Assembly: GCF_020832325.1 (NCBI RefSeq)
Contig: NZ_JAFIEU010000017.1
Span: 62,001 to 126,000, forward strand
DNA: 64,000 nt
Origin: Lunatimonas sp.
GTDB taxonomy: Bacteria > Bacteroidota > Bacteroidia > Cytophagales > Cyclobacteriaceae
Reading direction: 5' to 3'
Each line of letters opens with the position of its first letter. Position 1 is the stretch's first letter. The translations under genes and the position numbers were made by a program. The notes beneath the pieces were generated by a model, which did no database searches, was not told where the DNA came from, and was given only the letters and a program-made list of their open reading frames with translations. Below, one piece after another: positions 1 through 9,202 of the stretch.

Positions 1-1
1 T

Positions 2-859
2 TTAGTCCCCAAACGGATTTGGGAATTGGAGGATAGGGATCAGTGGCCTACTGCTTGGCTGGGTACTCTTGAGTTCCGGCTGGCGGAAAATCAGAAAACC
101 CTGTCGCTTGGAAGAGCTTGGATGCCCTATGTGCTACTGGCGCTCCTTTTGGTGCTCAGTAGGCTGCCAACGTTACCTGTAAAGGCATTCCTGACTTCTA
201 TTTCATTCAATTGGGATCGAGTGCTGGGAACCGGGATTTCTGCGAGTAGCACGCCCCTATACCTTCCCGGATCCATTATCTTGGTGGTATGTCTGATTAC
301 CTATTTTATCCATGATATGAGGGCAAATCAGGTCCGGCTTGCGTTTTCGGAGAGTGGAAGCATGATCTTCAAAGCCGGTTCGGTCCTCCTTTTCGCAGTT
401 GCCATGGTAAGGGTCTATATCAATTCAGGTGAAAATGTATCGGAATTGGCATCAATGCCCATCGTGATGGCCGAGTGGGTAGCGTTGAAAGTGGGTGAGG
501 TGTATCCTTTTTTTGCCCCGTTGATCGGCGCGCTTGGGGCATTTATTGCCGGTAGCAATACGGTCAGCAATTTGATGTTTAGTTTGTTTCAATACGGTGT
601 GGCAGAAAGGCTAAACATGGCGCCAACTTGGATTATCGCGTTGCAAGCGGTGGGAGCAGCTGCCGGGAATATGGTTGCCATACACAATGTAGTAGCGGCC
701 TCGGCAACGGTAGGGCTATTGGGAAAGGAAGGAATGGTATTACGTAAGACAGTTATTCCTACCGTTTATTACCTGGTGCTTACTGGTATCATTGGTCTAT
801 TAGTGATTGGGTTTTGGGATGTGGCTGATCTTTTGATGCAGGTGGATACGGGACGTTAG
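2..859 (+). CDS. lldP: L-lactate permease (LctP family), C-terminal part
   Basis: The reading frame is open from base 2, so the gene begins before the window; about 285 C-terminal residues are present. The family imports L-lactate (and glycolate) across the inner membrane by proton symport. Several long hydrophobic segments are visible, and the last third carries the LctP-like stretch SNTVSNLMFSLFQYGVA followed by QAVGAAAGNMVAIHNVVAA, which is characteristic of the family. An internal TTG at base 26 is not the real start. A repeat element follows about 20 bases after the stop. The family is assigned from conserved segments recognised by eye; the substrate could be another 2-hydroxy acid. Confidence 0.9.
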   Translation, partial: LVPKRIWELEDRDQWPTAWLGTLEFRLAENQKTLSLGRAWMPYVLLALLLVLSRLPTLPVKAFLTSISFNWDRVLGTGISASSTPLYLPGSIILVVCLITYFIHDMRANQVRLAFSESGSMIFKAGSVLLFAVAMVRVYINSGENVSELASMPIVMAEWVALKVGEVYPFFAPLIGALGAFIAGSNTVSNLMFSLFQYGVAERLNMAPTWIIALQAVGAAAGNMVAIHNVVAASATVGLLGKEGMVLRKTVIPTVYYLVLTGIIGLLVIGFWDVADLLMQVDTGR

Positions 860-879
860 GTGTTTTAATGTTAGTTGTG

Positions 880-971
880 ATGAAATCGAGTATGACGTAG
901 CCGTCACACACTGGGATGACTATCGACCATGCGAGATTCCATGTGACCTTTGAAAAATCAATTATAAACAC
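880..971 (+). repeat. Dispersed intergenic repeat, copy A
   Basis: First of five copies of a unit of about 95-115 bases (others near 3268, 33022, 33127 and 33236). The unit opens with ATGAAATCGAG, continues with GTCACACACTGGGATG and GCGAGATTCCAT, and closes with AATTATAAACACATGAAA. In this copy the closing ATGAAA is the start codon of the SatD-like gene at 972, so the repeat supplies the whole leader of that gene. Confidence 0.8.
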
Positions 972-1577
972 ATGAAAACGGTAATAACAGGGGAAATTAT
1001 AGGTTTGGATGTCATGCAGCCGGGTAGTTGGTTGGATCAGCTTGGTGCGGTTTTAGCCCGTTGGGGCATTGATCCTAGCCGTTTTCAGGTGTTTCGGGGA
1101 AATGGCTTTCAGTTGTTGTTACAACCGGACCAAACGTGGGACGCATTGATATGGCTAAAAGCGGGGATTCGGGCCATTCCCGGTTTAGATTTGCGGATGG
1201 GTGTAGGAGTCGGAAAAGTATCGGAAACCGAAGGTATCAATGTGTCCGATGAGGAGGCTTATGTCTATTCGTTGGAGGCCTTTGAGCGATTGGCGCAGTT
1301 GCGTCAGTACATGGTGTTCAAGAGCCGTTGGCCTGACCTGGACGGGGAGGTTAATCTGACGTTTAAGATGATATTAACCATTATGAATACTTGGACACCT
1401 GTGTCCTGTGAAGCGATATTGGAGAAGTTGGAGTATGCGACCCTCTCTCAAAAGGAGTTAGGCGTTCGGTTGGGGATATCGCAGCACGCAATCAGTACGC
1501 GCTTCAGCCGTGCCCAGTTTGATTTGGTACAAGAATGGGCAGCATTCTACCGGGCTAAACTGTTGGGCGGAATATAA
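972..1577 (+). CDS. SatD-like protein with C-terminal helix-turn-helix
   Basis: A 201-residue soluble protein. The N-terminus (MKTVITGEIIGLDV) and the following FQVFRGNGFQLLL segment resemble the SatD family; the C-terminal part (about residues 150-175, SQKELGVRLGISQHAISTR) reads as a helix-turn-helix. SatD-like proteins in Bacteroidota are usually described as putative regulators and often sit beside a DUF3307 membrane protein; no such partner is present here. The start is the ATG that ends repeat copy A. No signal peptide or membrane segment is seen. The family assignment is from memory and moderately sure; the role is unknown. Confidence 0.6.
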   Translation: MKTVITGEIIGLDVMQPGSWLDQLGAVLARWGIDPSRFQVFRGNGFQLLLQPDQTWDALIWLKAGIRAIPGLDLRMGVGVGKVSETEGINVSDEEAYVYSLEAFERLAQLRQYMVFKSRWPDLDGEVNLTFKMILTIMNTWTPVSCEAILEKLEYATLSQKELGVRLGISQHAISTRFSRAQFDLVQEWAAFYRAKLLGGI

Positions 1578-1650
1578 ACTAGCTATCACCACAGCCAAAA
1601 ATCCGGGAAATGCCCTACTTACTTAATTCACCTACGGCAAAGCGGGTAGA

Positions 1651-3162
1651 TTAGGGCATGGGCGGTAGGTCCCAGCCAGTTCGGTAGGTGTGTTTGATGT
1701 ATTCCGACGCCGTTTCCTTGGCGTTGAAATCAGCGTACTGGGTTTCAAACGATGGCTTTCCGTTTTTGATCAAAAACCGGTCTCGTACCATGACGCGGAG
1801 TTTATCCGTAGCACCGATATTGGTAAAGGCCATGGCATCACCGTCCCATTCCAAGGTTTTATGCAAGCTTTGTAAGCGGATAGCCAATACACCCAGAAGT
1901 ACCATTTCGTTGAATGGTCCCGATACCCCAAAGTGGGATCCAGCTTCTGTCCTATTTGAAGGGGATTCTTTGCAGGCTCGGATCCAATCCTGTTCGTGGG
2001 GACCGTCTTTATAGCCTTTTGCTTCCGGGATTCGCCGGAGAGTGGGCGCTACCTTGGGTTCCCTTCCAGAAAGCGACCTGCGACCTACGCCGCCGCACCC
2101 ACAATACAGTGTGTCTTTACTTCCAACGAAAATGCAGCCGCCCAAACGGTCTGCCATCATGTCTATGCCTGCCGGCAAAAGATCTGGACGGTAGGGAAGC
2201 AATCCACCGTCGTACCAGTACACGTCCACGGCAGGGAGATTCAATGTAGGCAGGGCGGTACGCGCTGGAAACCTAAATTTAACCTGTTCTGCTTGGGGTG
2301 CACTTTCGGTGTTTAACGGAGAGGAATTGCCTTCTATGTGGCTGGGGTATTTCAGGTTCAGTGCAGTATAAACGGGATCAAGTACATGGCATGCCATGTC
2401 ACCAAAGGCTCCCGTGCCAAAATCCCACCATCCGCGCCAGTTCCAGGGCGTATAGATTTCGTGATAGGGTCGCATAGCCGCAGGACCAATAAAGAGATCC
2501 CAGTCCATGCTGTCCGGCACCGCCATACCTTGCTCGGGCCGCTCCAAACCCTGCGGCCAAATGGGTCGGTTAGTCCAAGCGTGTACTTCCTTCACTTCAC
2601 CGATTTCACCGTTCCATATCCATTCGCAGACTTCTTTAGCATCAATCCCCGAATTGCCCTGATTTCCCATTTGGGTGGCAACCGGATATTGTTGGGCGAG
2701 ACGGGTTAATAGGCGTGATTCATAAATGGAGTGGGTGAGGGGCTTCTGACAGTACACGTGTTTGCCCAAGGTCATGGCATGAGCCGCAACCACCGCATGG
2801 GTATGGTCTGCGGTAGCGACCATGACTGCATCGATGTCTTTGCCCATTTCATCCAGCATACGTCGCCAGTCGCGGTATTTACGGGCGTCCGGGAAGTCCG
2901 AAAAGCACCCTTTGGCGGTATTCCAATCCACGTCACACAATGCCACGATATTTTCACTTTTCATCGCGTTTAGGTTGGGTCGTCCTTTTCCTCCTACACC
3001 GACTCCTGCAATATGAAGCTTGTCACTGGGAGGGGTGTGGCCTAAGCCGCTCACTACGTGACTAGGCACAATGTAGAAGGATGCCAAGGCTGCGCTACTT
3101 GTTTTTAAAAAGTTTCTTCGCTCTTCGCGCTGTTTCTGGGGTGGGTTGTTTTGGGATTGCAT
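1651..3162 (-). CDS. Gfo/Idh/MocA-family oxidoreductase, Tat-exported
   Basis: A 503-residue NAD(P)-dependent oxidoreductase of the Gfo/Idh/MocA family. A twin-arginine signal (EERRNFLKTSSAALASF) occupies the first 40 residues, so the protein is probably exported folded with its cofactor. The Rossmann dinucleotide site follows (AGVGVGGKG, about residues 53-61), then the nicotinamide-proximal motif YCQKPLTHS near residue 137, with Gln where many relatives have Glu (EKP). The C-terminal half is the alpha/beta substrate domain (WWDFGTGAFGDMACH). Such secreted paralogues are common in Bacteroidota near glycan genes; some relatives act on sugars by transient oxidation. The substrate cannot be told. 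It stands alone, convergent with the SatD-like gene. Confidence 0.88.
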   Translation of the reverse strand: MQSQNNPPQKQREERRNFLKTSSAALASFYIVPSHVVSGLGHTPPSDKLHIAGVGVGGKGRPNLNAMKSENIVALCDVDWNTAKGCFSDFPDARKYRDWRRMLDEMGKDIDAVMVATADHTHAVVAAHAMTLGKHVYCQKPLTHSIYESRLLTRLAQQYPVATQMGNQGNSGIDAKEVCEWIWNGEIGEVKEVHAWTNRPIWPQGLERPEQGMAVPDSMDWDLFIGPAAMRPYHEIYTPWNWRGWWDFGTGAFGDMACHVLDPVYTALNLKYPSHIEGNSSPLNTESAPQAEQVKFRFPARTALPTLNLPAVDVYWYDGGLLPYRPDLLPAGIDMMADRLGGCIFVGSKDTLYCGCGGVGRRSLSGREPKVAPTLRRIPEAKGYKDGPHEQDWIRACKESPSNRTEAGSHFGVSGPFNEMVLLGVLAIRLQSLHKTLEWDGDAMAFTNIGATDKLRVMVRDRFLIKNGKPSFETQYADFNAKETASEYIKHTYRTGWDLPPMP

Positions 3163-3267
3163 AAAGCCAAATTAAGTGGAAAGCGTGGTATTTCCAATAG
3201 GGACGTGAAAAAGGCGGAAATTGCATAAATGGTAGACATCCTTCGTGGGTGAATGCCTACTTTTGGG

Positions 3268-3375
3268 ATGAAATCGAGCACGACGTATCCGTCACACACT
3301 GGGATGCCCCGATAGCTATCGGGGTAACCATGCGAGATTCCATCTGACCACTGAAAAACAATTATAGACACATGA
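3268..3375 (+). repeat. Dispersed intergenic repeat, copy B
   Basis: Second copy of the unit described at 880-971. It carries an extra perfect palindrome, CCCCGATAGCTATCGGGG, at about 3305-3322 after GGGATG, absent from copy A. It ends with ATTATAGACACATGAAA eleven bases before the glycosyltransferase start, so it again sits directly in front of a gene. Confidence 0.8.
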
Positions 3376-3385
3376 AATAGCTAGT

Positions 3386-4093
3386 ATGATAGAAGCTTCC
3401 AATGTAACCCCACCTATTATTGATGTACTGATTCCGGCCTACAACGAAGAAGGTTCTATTGGCAAAGTAATCGCAGCTATTCCGTCTGTAGTTCGTCAAA
3501 TAGTTGTCGTCAATAACGGTTCGGAAGATCGGACAGCTGAGGTTGCCACTGACTTTGGCGCTTTGGTGGTGGACGAGCCGGTAAAGGGATATGGCCAAGC
3601 TTGTTTAACGGGTATGGCGTTTCTGACAAGACAGGAGGTTACACCCCATATACTGGTTTTTTTGGATGGGGACTACAGTGATTTCCCGGAACAATTGGAA
3701 GAGGTTATTCGGCCTATTCTGGAGGACGGGATGGATATGGTGATCGGTTCCCGTGCACTGGGTACTAGGGAAATAGGCTCCATGACGCTTCCACAGGTAT
3801 TTGGGAATTGGCTTTCCACCACGCTGATGCGTTGGATCTACGGTACGCATTACACGGATTTGGGTCCATTTCGCGCGATCCGATGGGAAGCTTTGTGGGA
3901 TTTGGGTATGGAAGACAGGAACTATGGCTGGACGATTGAAATGCAGATAAAAGCAGCGAAAAAGGGCATGAAGACCACCGAGGTTCCGGTAAATTACCGG
4001 CGGCGGATTGGTGTTTCGAAAGTAAGTGGAACGGTAAGGGGAGTTATTGGTGCGGGTTACAAAATATTGTGGACTATTTGGAGGTATAGTTAA
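3386..4093 (+). CDS. Family 2 glycosyltransferase
   Basis: A 235-residue GT-A fold glycosyltransferase of family 2. The nucleotide-sugar motif IPAYNEEGSIG lies near residue 17 and the metal-binding DGD acidic motif in FLDGDYSDFPEQ near residue 93. GSRALG and the basic YRRRIGVSKVSGTVRG tail are typical of dolichyl/polyprenyl-phosphate sugar synthase-like enzymes. No C-terminal membrane helices are seen, so it is a short soluble or peripheral form acting at the cytoplasmic face. It transfers a sugar from a nucleotide donor to a lipid phosphate or another acceptor; donor and acceptor are unknown. It ends just before a bidirectional terminator shared with the SusD gene on the other strand. Confidence 0.85.
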   Translation: MIEASNVTPPIIDVLIPAYNEEGSIGKVIAAIPSVVRQIVVVNNGSEDRTAEVATDFGALVVDEPVKGYGQACLTGMAFLTRQEVTPHILVFLDGDYSDFPEQLEEVIRPILEDGMDMVIGSRALGTREIGSMTLPQVFGNWLSTTLMRWIYGTHYTDLGPFRAIRWEALWDLGMEDRNYGWTIEMQIKAAKKGMKTTEVPVNYRRRIGVSKVSGTVRGVIGAGYKILWTIWRYS

Positions 4094-4133
4094 AAGTATT
4101 TGTAACATTATTCAAGAAATGTAAATGCGGTAT

Positions 4134-4168
4134 AAAAAAACCCGGAGTATTGTGCTCCGGGTTTTTTA
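4134..4168. terminator. Bidirectional intrinsic terminator
   Basis: A run of seven A, a 7-bp stem CCCGGAG / CTCCGGG (4141-4147 with 4155-4161) and a run of T lie between two convergent genes. With A on one side and T on the other it can end transcription of the glycosyltransferase on plus and the SusCD pair on minus. Confidence 0.85.
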
Positions 4169-4188
4169 CTATCTGCCAAAATCAGGTA

Positions 4189-6030
4189 TCAGTTTCCTGG
4201 ATCCTCAATCGTGGTCAAAGGCGGCACGTTGTCTTCGAAGCCCGAGTACCCTTTATTTTGGTTGATTTGCCCTCTGGTATTCGAATTGATTGCATTGGCC
4301 GGTACGGGCCAAAGCACGTGGTAAGGACTCATGGTGTAGGTATCGCCGTGGCGGGTAAATACGCCTTTGTTATAATAGTCCGTAACCGACATAATACGAT
4401 CGTAGTAATAATTGTCCTCTGCGAAGCTGGCCATATTATACGTTTTGCCGTTGGGCGCCTGAATACCGGTTTTTGCATAGATAAAGGCAATTCGGGTGAG
4501 TTCTGTGTTCCGTGGCTCTTCGTAATACAACTCTCTGGCTCTTTCGTCCAAAACAGTTGCCATGGTTACCTGATCCGGTGTATAAGGTGCTGCACCTGCA
4601 CGGGTTCTCACCGCATTTACATCCGCCGCAGCGGCAGCCGCATTGCCTTTCCACATATGGGCTTCAGCTCTTAGCAAGTAGGACTCAGCCAAGCGGAATA
4701 TATACCAGTCACTATGACCACCAGCAGGTCGGATATTTTGCGGTTGGGGGACGAATACTTTGTAATGGGGCCAGGAAAACCAACTTCGGATGGTATCCAC
4801 CACCAGCACTTGGCCTTGCGCATTTCTGAATTGTAGTGGTTTACCATAATATTCATCGGTACCTTGAATACCGGGGTTATTATAAACCAGGTCTTGCATG
4901 TTCATCCAGTTGCCTGGCGCATGGCGCAGGTCGTTTTCGTCGTCCCAGATCATGCTTTGATGGTACCAAGTACCTCTCATGCGTCCAATTCCCCTGCCAT
5001 AATTGGTTACGTGGTCGAATTCGATCCCAGGCTGGTCAATGGTACCCCGGTTACCGTTTGGCGTATTGATATTTGTCAGCCAAAAAGGTACTGCTTGCCG
5101 CATGGAGGACATTCCTCCGGAATTTCCGTCGGTATCTATACGGTCCATTACCATTAATATAGCCTCCTTATTTGCGTTTAGGGACTTATTTTCCGGGCGG
5201 TGAAGATCCCAGATTACATTTTTGCCAGGATAGCTGGAAATAGCTCCGAACCGTTCGGTCATCAATGCGTACTGTCCACCGTCGATAAGCCTAGAGGCAG
5301 AGGCAATGGCGTCGTCAAATTCCCCCAATGCAAGATTTACCTTAGTCAAAAGGTGTTGAATAGCCCCTTTTTGTACCTGTCCCCTATCCATTACTTCCGG
5401 AACCCAAGGTTCTGCCCATTCCAGATCTGCTTTCATTTTTCGGAGAATCACTTCCCGATCGGTAGAATAGAAATCCAGTCTCGGTTCCAAAATTTCCTGA
5501 AGGATAAGAGGAACATCGCCAAACTGATGGGTCAACCGATAATACCTAAGCGCCCTGTGAAAGTAAGCTGTTCCCAAAATATGGTTTCTTTCCGCCTCGG
5601 AGGAATAGTCCGTAGGATCGTCTATCCTTGATATCACCGTATTGGCGTACTTTATTCCATTATATCCTTCGTACCAGTACCATCCGATTCGGTTGAAATC
5701 CGCACTGTTCAGGTTGGCATCGGGTGTAATCAATAGGTTGAGGTCCTGTGCCGGTCCGGACTTATCGGTGGTACCTTCAATAGCTACTTCCGAGAAGATA
5801 TGTTCGGTGAGTATCGGAGGTCCGTCTCCAGTGTATTCGTGGCGCATATTTCGTTCGCAGGCCACTAAGGCACCCCAGAGTCCACTCGCAGAGTTGAAAG
5901 TGTTTTCAGGTGCGTAAAAAGACAATGGTCTCGGCGTCAGCCACTCATCGTCACAAGATGGGGCGATCACCAAGATGATCAGCCCTAGTATCCAATGAAG
6001 GGGCTTTTTATGATTGAGTTGATTTTTCAT
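4189..6030 (-). CDS. SusD/RagB-family outer-membrane glycan-binding lipoprotein
   Basis: A 613-residue SusD-like surface lipoprotein. A lipobox (LVIAPSC) puts the lipidated Cys at residue 26. The TPR-like regions SEAERNHILGTAYFHRALRYYRL and the C-terminal VWPVPANAIN segment are SusD hallmarks. The family captures oligosaccharides or other oligomers at the cell surface and hands them to the partner SusC channel. It lies 25 bases downstream of its SusC partner (6056-9202). No glycosidase or protease sits immediately beside the pair, so the ligand cannot be inferred from context. Confidence 0.93.
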   Translation of the reverse strand: MKNQLNHKKPLHWILGLIILVIAPSCDDEWLTPRPLSFYAPENTFNSASGLWGALVACERNMRHEYTGDGPPILTEHIFSEVAIEGTTDKSGPAQDLNLLITPDANLNSADFNRIGWYWYEGYNGIKYANTVISRIDDPTDYSSEAERNHILGTAYFHRALRYYRLTHQFGDVPLILQEILEPRLDFYSTDREVILRKMKADLEWAEPWVPEVMDRGQVQKGAIQHLLTKVNLALGEFDDAIASASRLIDGGQYALMTERFGAISSYPGKNVIWDLHRPENKSLNANKEAILMVMDRIDTDGNSGGMSSMRQAVPFWLTNINTPNGNRGTIDQPGIEFDHVTNYGRGIGRMRGTWYHQSMIWDDENDLRHAPGNWMNMQDLVYNNPGIQGTDEYYGKPLQFRNAQGQVLVVDTIRSWFSWPHYKVFVPQPQNIRPAGGHSDWYIFRLAESYLLRAEAHMWKGNAAAAAADVNAVRTRAGAAPYTPDQVTMATVLDERARELYYEEPRNTELTRIAFIYAKTGIQAPNGKTYNMASFAEDNYYYDRIMSVTDYYNKGVFTRHGDTYTMSPYHVLWPVPANAINSNTRGQINQNKGYSGFEDNVPPLTTIEDPGN

Positions 6031-6055
6031 GATTCAGAAATTTTTTGTCCAACAA

Positions 6056-9000
6056 TTACAGGGTGATATCCAATCCCAAGGTAAATAATCTGGGAGTAGG
6101 AGCGGCGGTCTCTGGATCCCAGAAGTTAAACTCCGGCGCAAAGAATCCCAGGTTCCGAATATTTCCATAGACCCGTAAATTCTGGATACTAAACTGATTT
6201 ACGATGTTTTTTGGAATGGTGTAGGCCATGGAAACGTTTTCGAACCTGATAAAGGAACGCATTACGTACACGTTTAATGGGCTAGACCCACCTTGGCTGG
6301 AATACAACCTCGCCCATTCGTTGTTGGGGTTTTCTGCTGTCCAATAAGGCAGAATGTGGGAGTTTGACCGATCTAGGAAGCCTTGGCGGTTTTGACGCTG
6401 ATTGAAGGTCCCCATGTGTCCCCAATACGCATACATCATAAAGGAAAGGTCAAAGTTGTTGAAAAGCTTGAATTCGTTTCGCAAGCTCCATCGGGACCTG
6501 GGTTCCGTGAATCCTAAAAACTGACGATCCGCGTTGGTAAACACTCCGTCGTTATTGACATCTTCTACCTTAAAATCACCGGGTCGTACGCCGTAGGCAG
6601 CAGCTTGGTCGGCCTCATCACTCTGCCAAATTCCCTGGGTTCTGTAGTCCCAGATTTCGTCTATTGCTCTTCCGATAAACCAGCGGTTTCCGATGTCATC
6701 CAGCTCTCTGCCGTCTTCATCTAGGTCACCATACAGACTGACAATACGGTTTCTGTTTAGTTGGAAGTTCAGGTTTGATCTCCACGTGACATTTGCCCGG
6801 TTAAGGTTCAGCGAGTTTAAAGTAAGTTCCACCCCACGGTTTCTAACCTCACCTAGGTTATCCCACACAAAATCAAATCCTAGGATATCAGGTAACCTTC
6901 GCTGCACCAACAGGTCGGTAGTGGACATGTCATATAACTCAAGTGTACCGTCCAATACACTATTAAACAGAGAGAAATCCAACCCCAAGTTAACAGAAGT
7001 GGTTCGTTCCCAACGTAGGTTTCGATTTTCCATCGAGTTCACATAGAGTTGACTGACAAAGTACAATTGGCCGTTTGGGCGTTGGTAAAAGTACTTGCCG
7101 GTTTGCAGGTTAGACAATGCTGCATATCTACCGATGTCCCGGTTTCCGTTGCTACCCCACGAAGCACGTATTTTACCGTAGTCTAGCCAAGGGATGTTGA
7201 TAAAGTCCTCATCCGTAAACAACCACGCGAAGGCAGCAGATGTAAAAGTGGCTCTTGGATTACTTTGTCCAAAAGCAGAATAACCGTCCCTTCTGACTGA
7301 TACGGTAGTAACGTATTTGTCGTTAAAAGAGTAAATCATACGTCCCATCAAGGCGTCCGCTGTATGGTATTGGTCGTTACTTGAAATGATCGGGTTGATA
7401 CCTGCGCCGATGTTGTGGAAGCCCAAGCGGTCATGCGGCTCAAAACCGTTATTTGTCATGGTATTGTCCCAACTCTGGAATTTCTCGGCATTGGCAAGGA
7501 AGGTGAAGTCAAAGTTGTGGATGTCGTTGATACTTTTGTTCCAACTCAAGATATTATCCACTTGCCAGAAATACACCTTACGCTGCTGTCGACTAGCTCT
7601 TCCACCCATAGGGCCAAAATCTTGGTGCTGTGCAGATTCGTGGTTGTAGCGCTCATAGAACTCATATCTAGGAGTGAAGTTTGTGCGGAATTTAAAGCCC
7701 AAGGGTAATTCTAAGGCTGCGTAAAGCGTGGAGTTGATGGTGGTTTCCTTTTGCAGCCGGTCGGTGTATCCGGGAGTGTAGTAGGGGTGACGTCCACCAC
7801 TGACCTCTTCGTTTGGCATAAATCGTAGGGAACCATCTTCCATAAATGGTTCCGCCCAAGGGGAGAGGTTTACCAGGTTGCCCCACGCTACGGGCACCTG
7901 ACTTTCGTCTCTGTCTGCAAATTGGGTGTTCATACCGACTGTTAACCACTTATTTACTTTACCCTCTATATTAAACCGGCTTCGGATAGTGGTGAATTTA
8001 TCGCCTACGATCAACCCGTCATTGTCCAAGTAGCCCATAGACCAGTAATATTGAAAATCCTCGCTTCTTCCAGCCAAGCTGACGGTGTGGTCTTGCCTTA
8101 GACCGTTTTGAAACATCATGCTGTACCAGTCGGTTTCCTGTCCACGCTTGAAGTTGGCGATTTCAAGAGGTTGCATGTTAAGCCGTTGAAGCCATACAGT
8201 CTCCGGGTCACCTTCGGAACCGTCGTAGCTCATCCAAGTATCTAGTGAGATATCCGATGGCAGCGTGTTGGGGTTGGAGAACCGGTAAGGTTCGTAACCA
8301 CCCGCAAAGATGGATTTCATCACATCCTCTCGCCAGGAGATAAAGCCAGCACCATCATAAACGGGTTCATGCTTTGACATGCCTTGGGTACCCCAGTTGG
8401 TATTGATCTTGATGGTGGGTTTGCCCAACGTACCTCGTTTGGTGGTGATCAGGATTACCCCGTTGGCCGCCTTGGCTCCAAAAACCGCTGCAGAAGAGGC
8501 GTCTTTCAATACATCCAAGGTTTCGATGTCGTTGGGGTTGATATCCGCCAATTGACCGTAGTAGATGGCACCGTCCAAGACAATCAGCGGGCTTCCTCCT
8601 GCGTTTAACGACGTTCTACCTCGTACTTCCAGGTTTCCGCCACCTTTAGCAGATGTGTTAAGACCCACATTCAACCCGGCGGCATTTCCCCGAAGGATAT
8701 CTTGCACCGAGTTAGGGTTTTCATTTTCCAGGCGAGTAGCAGTGACCGATGAAACGGCACCGGTGAGGTCTCTTTTCCGGGCAGTACCGTATCCGATGAC
8801 CACCACTTCTTCGAGTGATGCCATGTCGGTCAGTAGGGTAATGTTCAGTTGGCTCTGATTGGTAATTTGGATTACTTGGGTAATGAATCCAACATAGGAA
8901 ACGGTAATCTCCGAACCCTCTGGTACCGTCAAGCTGTACTTTCCGTCAATGTCTGTGACCGTTCCAACTCCTGTTCCGGCGATAAACAACGTAACACCTG

Positions 9001-9202
9001 GAATGGGTTCGCCACCTTCGTCTGTTACAATTCCAGTAACGGTGACATCTACTTCATTTGCCAACAAACTAGTGGTTAGTAGCTCGGTGTTACTGGTTGG
9101 TGTGGCTGCTTCAAGGCTTTGATGGAAGCCCGTAACAGCACCAATAGATAGGTAAATCAGACCTTTAGAGGCCCAATTTAGTCTGGGTATGATTTTTTTC
9201 AT
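6056..9202 (-). CDS. SusC/RagA-family TonB-linked outer-membrane transporter
   Basis: A 1048-residue SusC-type TonB-dependent transporter. After a signal peptide comes a carboxypeptidase-like regulatory domain (about residues 53-130, VTGIVTDEGGEPIPGVTLF), then a plug domain that begins with EEVVVIGYGTARKRDLTGA and includes VLDGAIYYG and IETLDVLKDASSAAVFG, then the 22-strand barrel. It works with the adjacent SusD lipoprotein to import ligands across the outer membrane using TonB energy. First gene of a two-gene operon; divergent from a second SusC at 10029. No anti-sigma/ECF pair is next to it. Confidence 0.95.
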   Translation of the reverse strand: MKKIIPRLNWASKGLIYLSIGAVTGFHQSLEAATPTSNTELLTTSLLANEVDVTVTGIVTDEGGEPIPGVTLFIAGTGVGTVTDIDGKYSLTVPEGSEITVSYVGFITQVIQITNQSQLNITLLTDMASLEEVVVIGYGTARKRDLTGAVSSVTATRLENENPNSVQDILRGNAAGLNVGLNTSAKGGGNLEVRGRTSLNAGGSPLIVLDGAIYYGQLADINPNDIETLDVLKDASSAAVFGAKAANGVILITTKRGTLGKPTIKINTNWGTQGMSKHEPVYDGAGFISWREDVMKSIFAGGYEPYRFSNPNTLPSDISLDTWMSYDGSEGDPETVWLQRLNMQPLEIANFKRGQETDWYSMMFQNGLRQDHTVSLAGRSEDFQYYWSMGYLDNDGLIVGDKFTTIRSRFNIEGKVNKWLTVGMNTQFADRDESQVPVAWGNLVNLSPWAEPFMEDGSLRFMPNEEVSGGRHPYYTPGYTDRLQKETTINSTLYAALELPLGFKFRTNFTPRYEFYERYNHESAQHQDFGPMGGRASRQQRKVYFWQVDNILSWNKSINDIHNFDFTFLANAEKFQSWDNTMTNNGFEPHDRLGFHNIGAGINPIISSNDQYHTADALMGRMIYSFNDKYVTTVSVRRDGYSAFGQSNPRATFTSAAFAWLFTDEDFINIPWLDYGKIRASWGSNGNRDIGRYAALSNLQTGKYFYQRPNGQLYFVSQLYVNSMENRNLRWERTTSVNLGLDFSLFNSVLDGTLELYDMSTTDLLVQRRLPDILGFDFVWDNLGEVRNRGVELTLNSLNLNRANVTWRSNLNFQLNRNRIVSLYGDLDEDGRELDDIGNRWFIGRAIDEIWDYRTQGIWQSDEADQAAAYGVRPGDFKVEDVNNDGVFTNADRQFLGFTEPRSRWSLRNEFKLFNNFDLSFMMYAYWGHMGTFNQRQNRQGFLDRSNSHILPYWTAENPNNEWARLYSSQGGSSPLNVYVMRSFIRFENVSMAYTIPKNIVNQFSIQNLRVYGNIRNLGFFAPEFNFWDPETAAPTPRLFTLGLDITL

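Noticed and set aside
1688-3016. Several plus-strand frames opposite the oxidoreductase
   Set aside because: They are short, overlap each other and lie wholly within a well-supported minus-strand gene.
3105-3371. An 88-codon minus-strand frame across repeat copy B
   Set aside because: Most of it is repeat sequence read in reverse; the similar frame at 789-971 crosses repeat copy A and shares the same meaningless residues.
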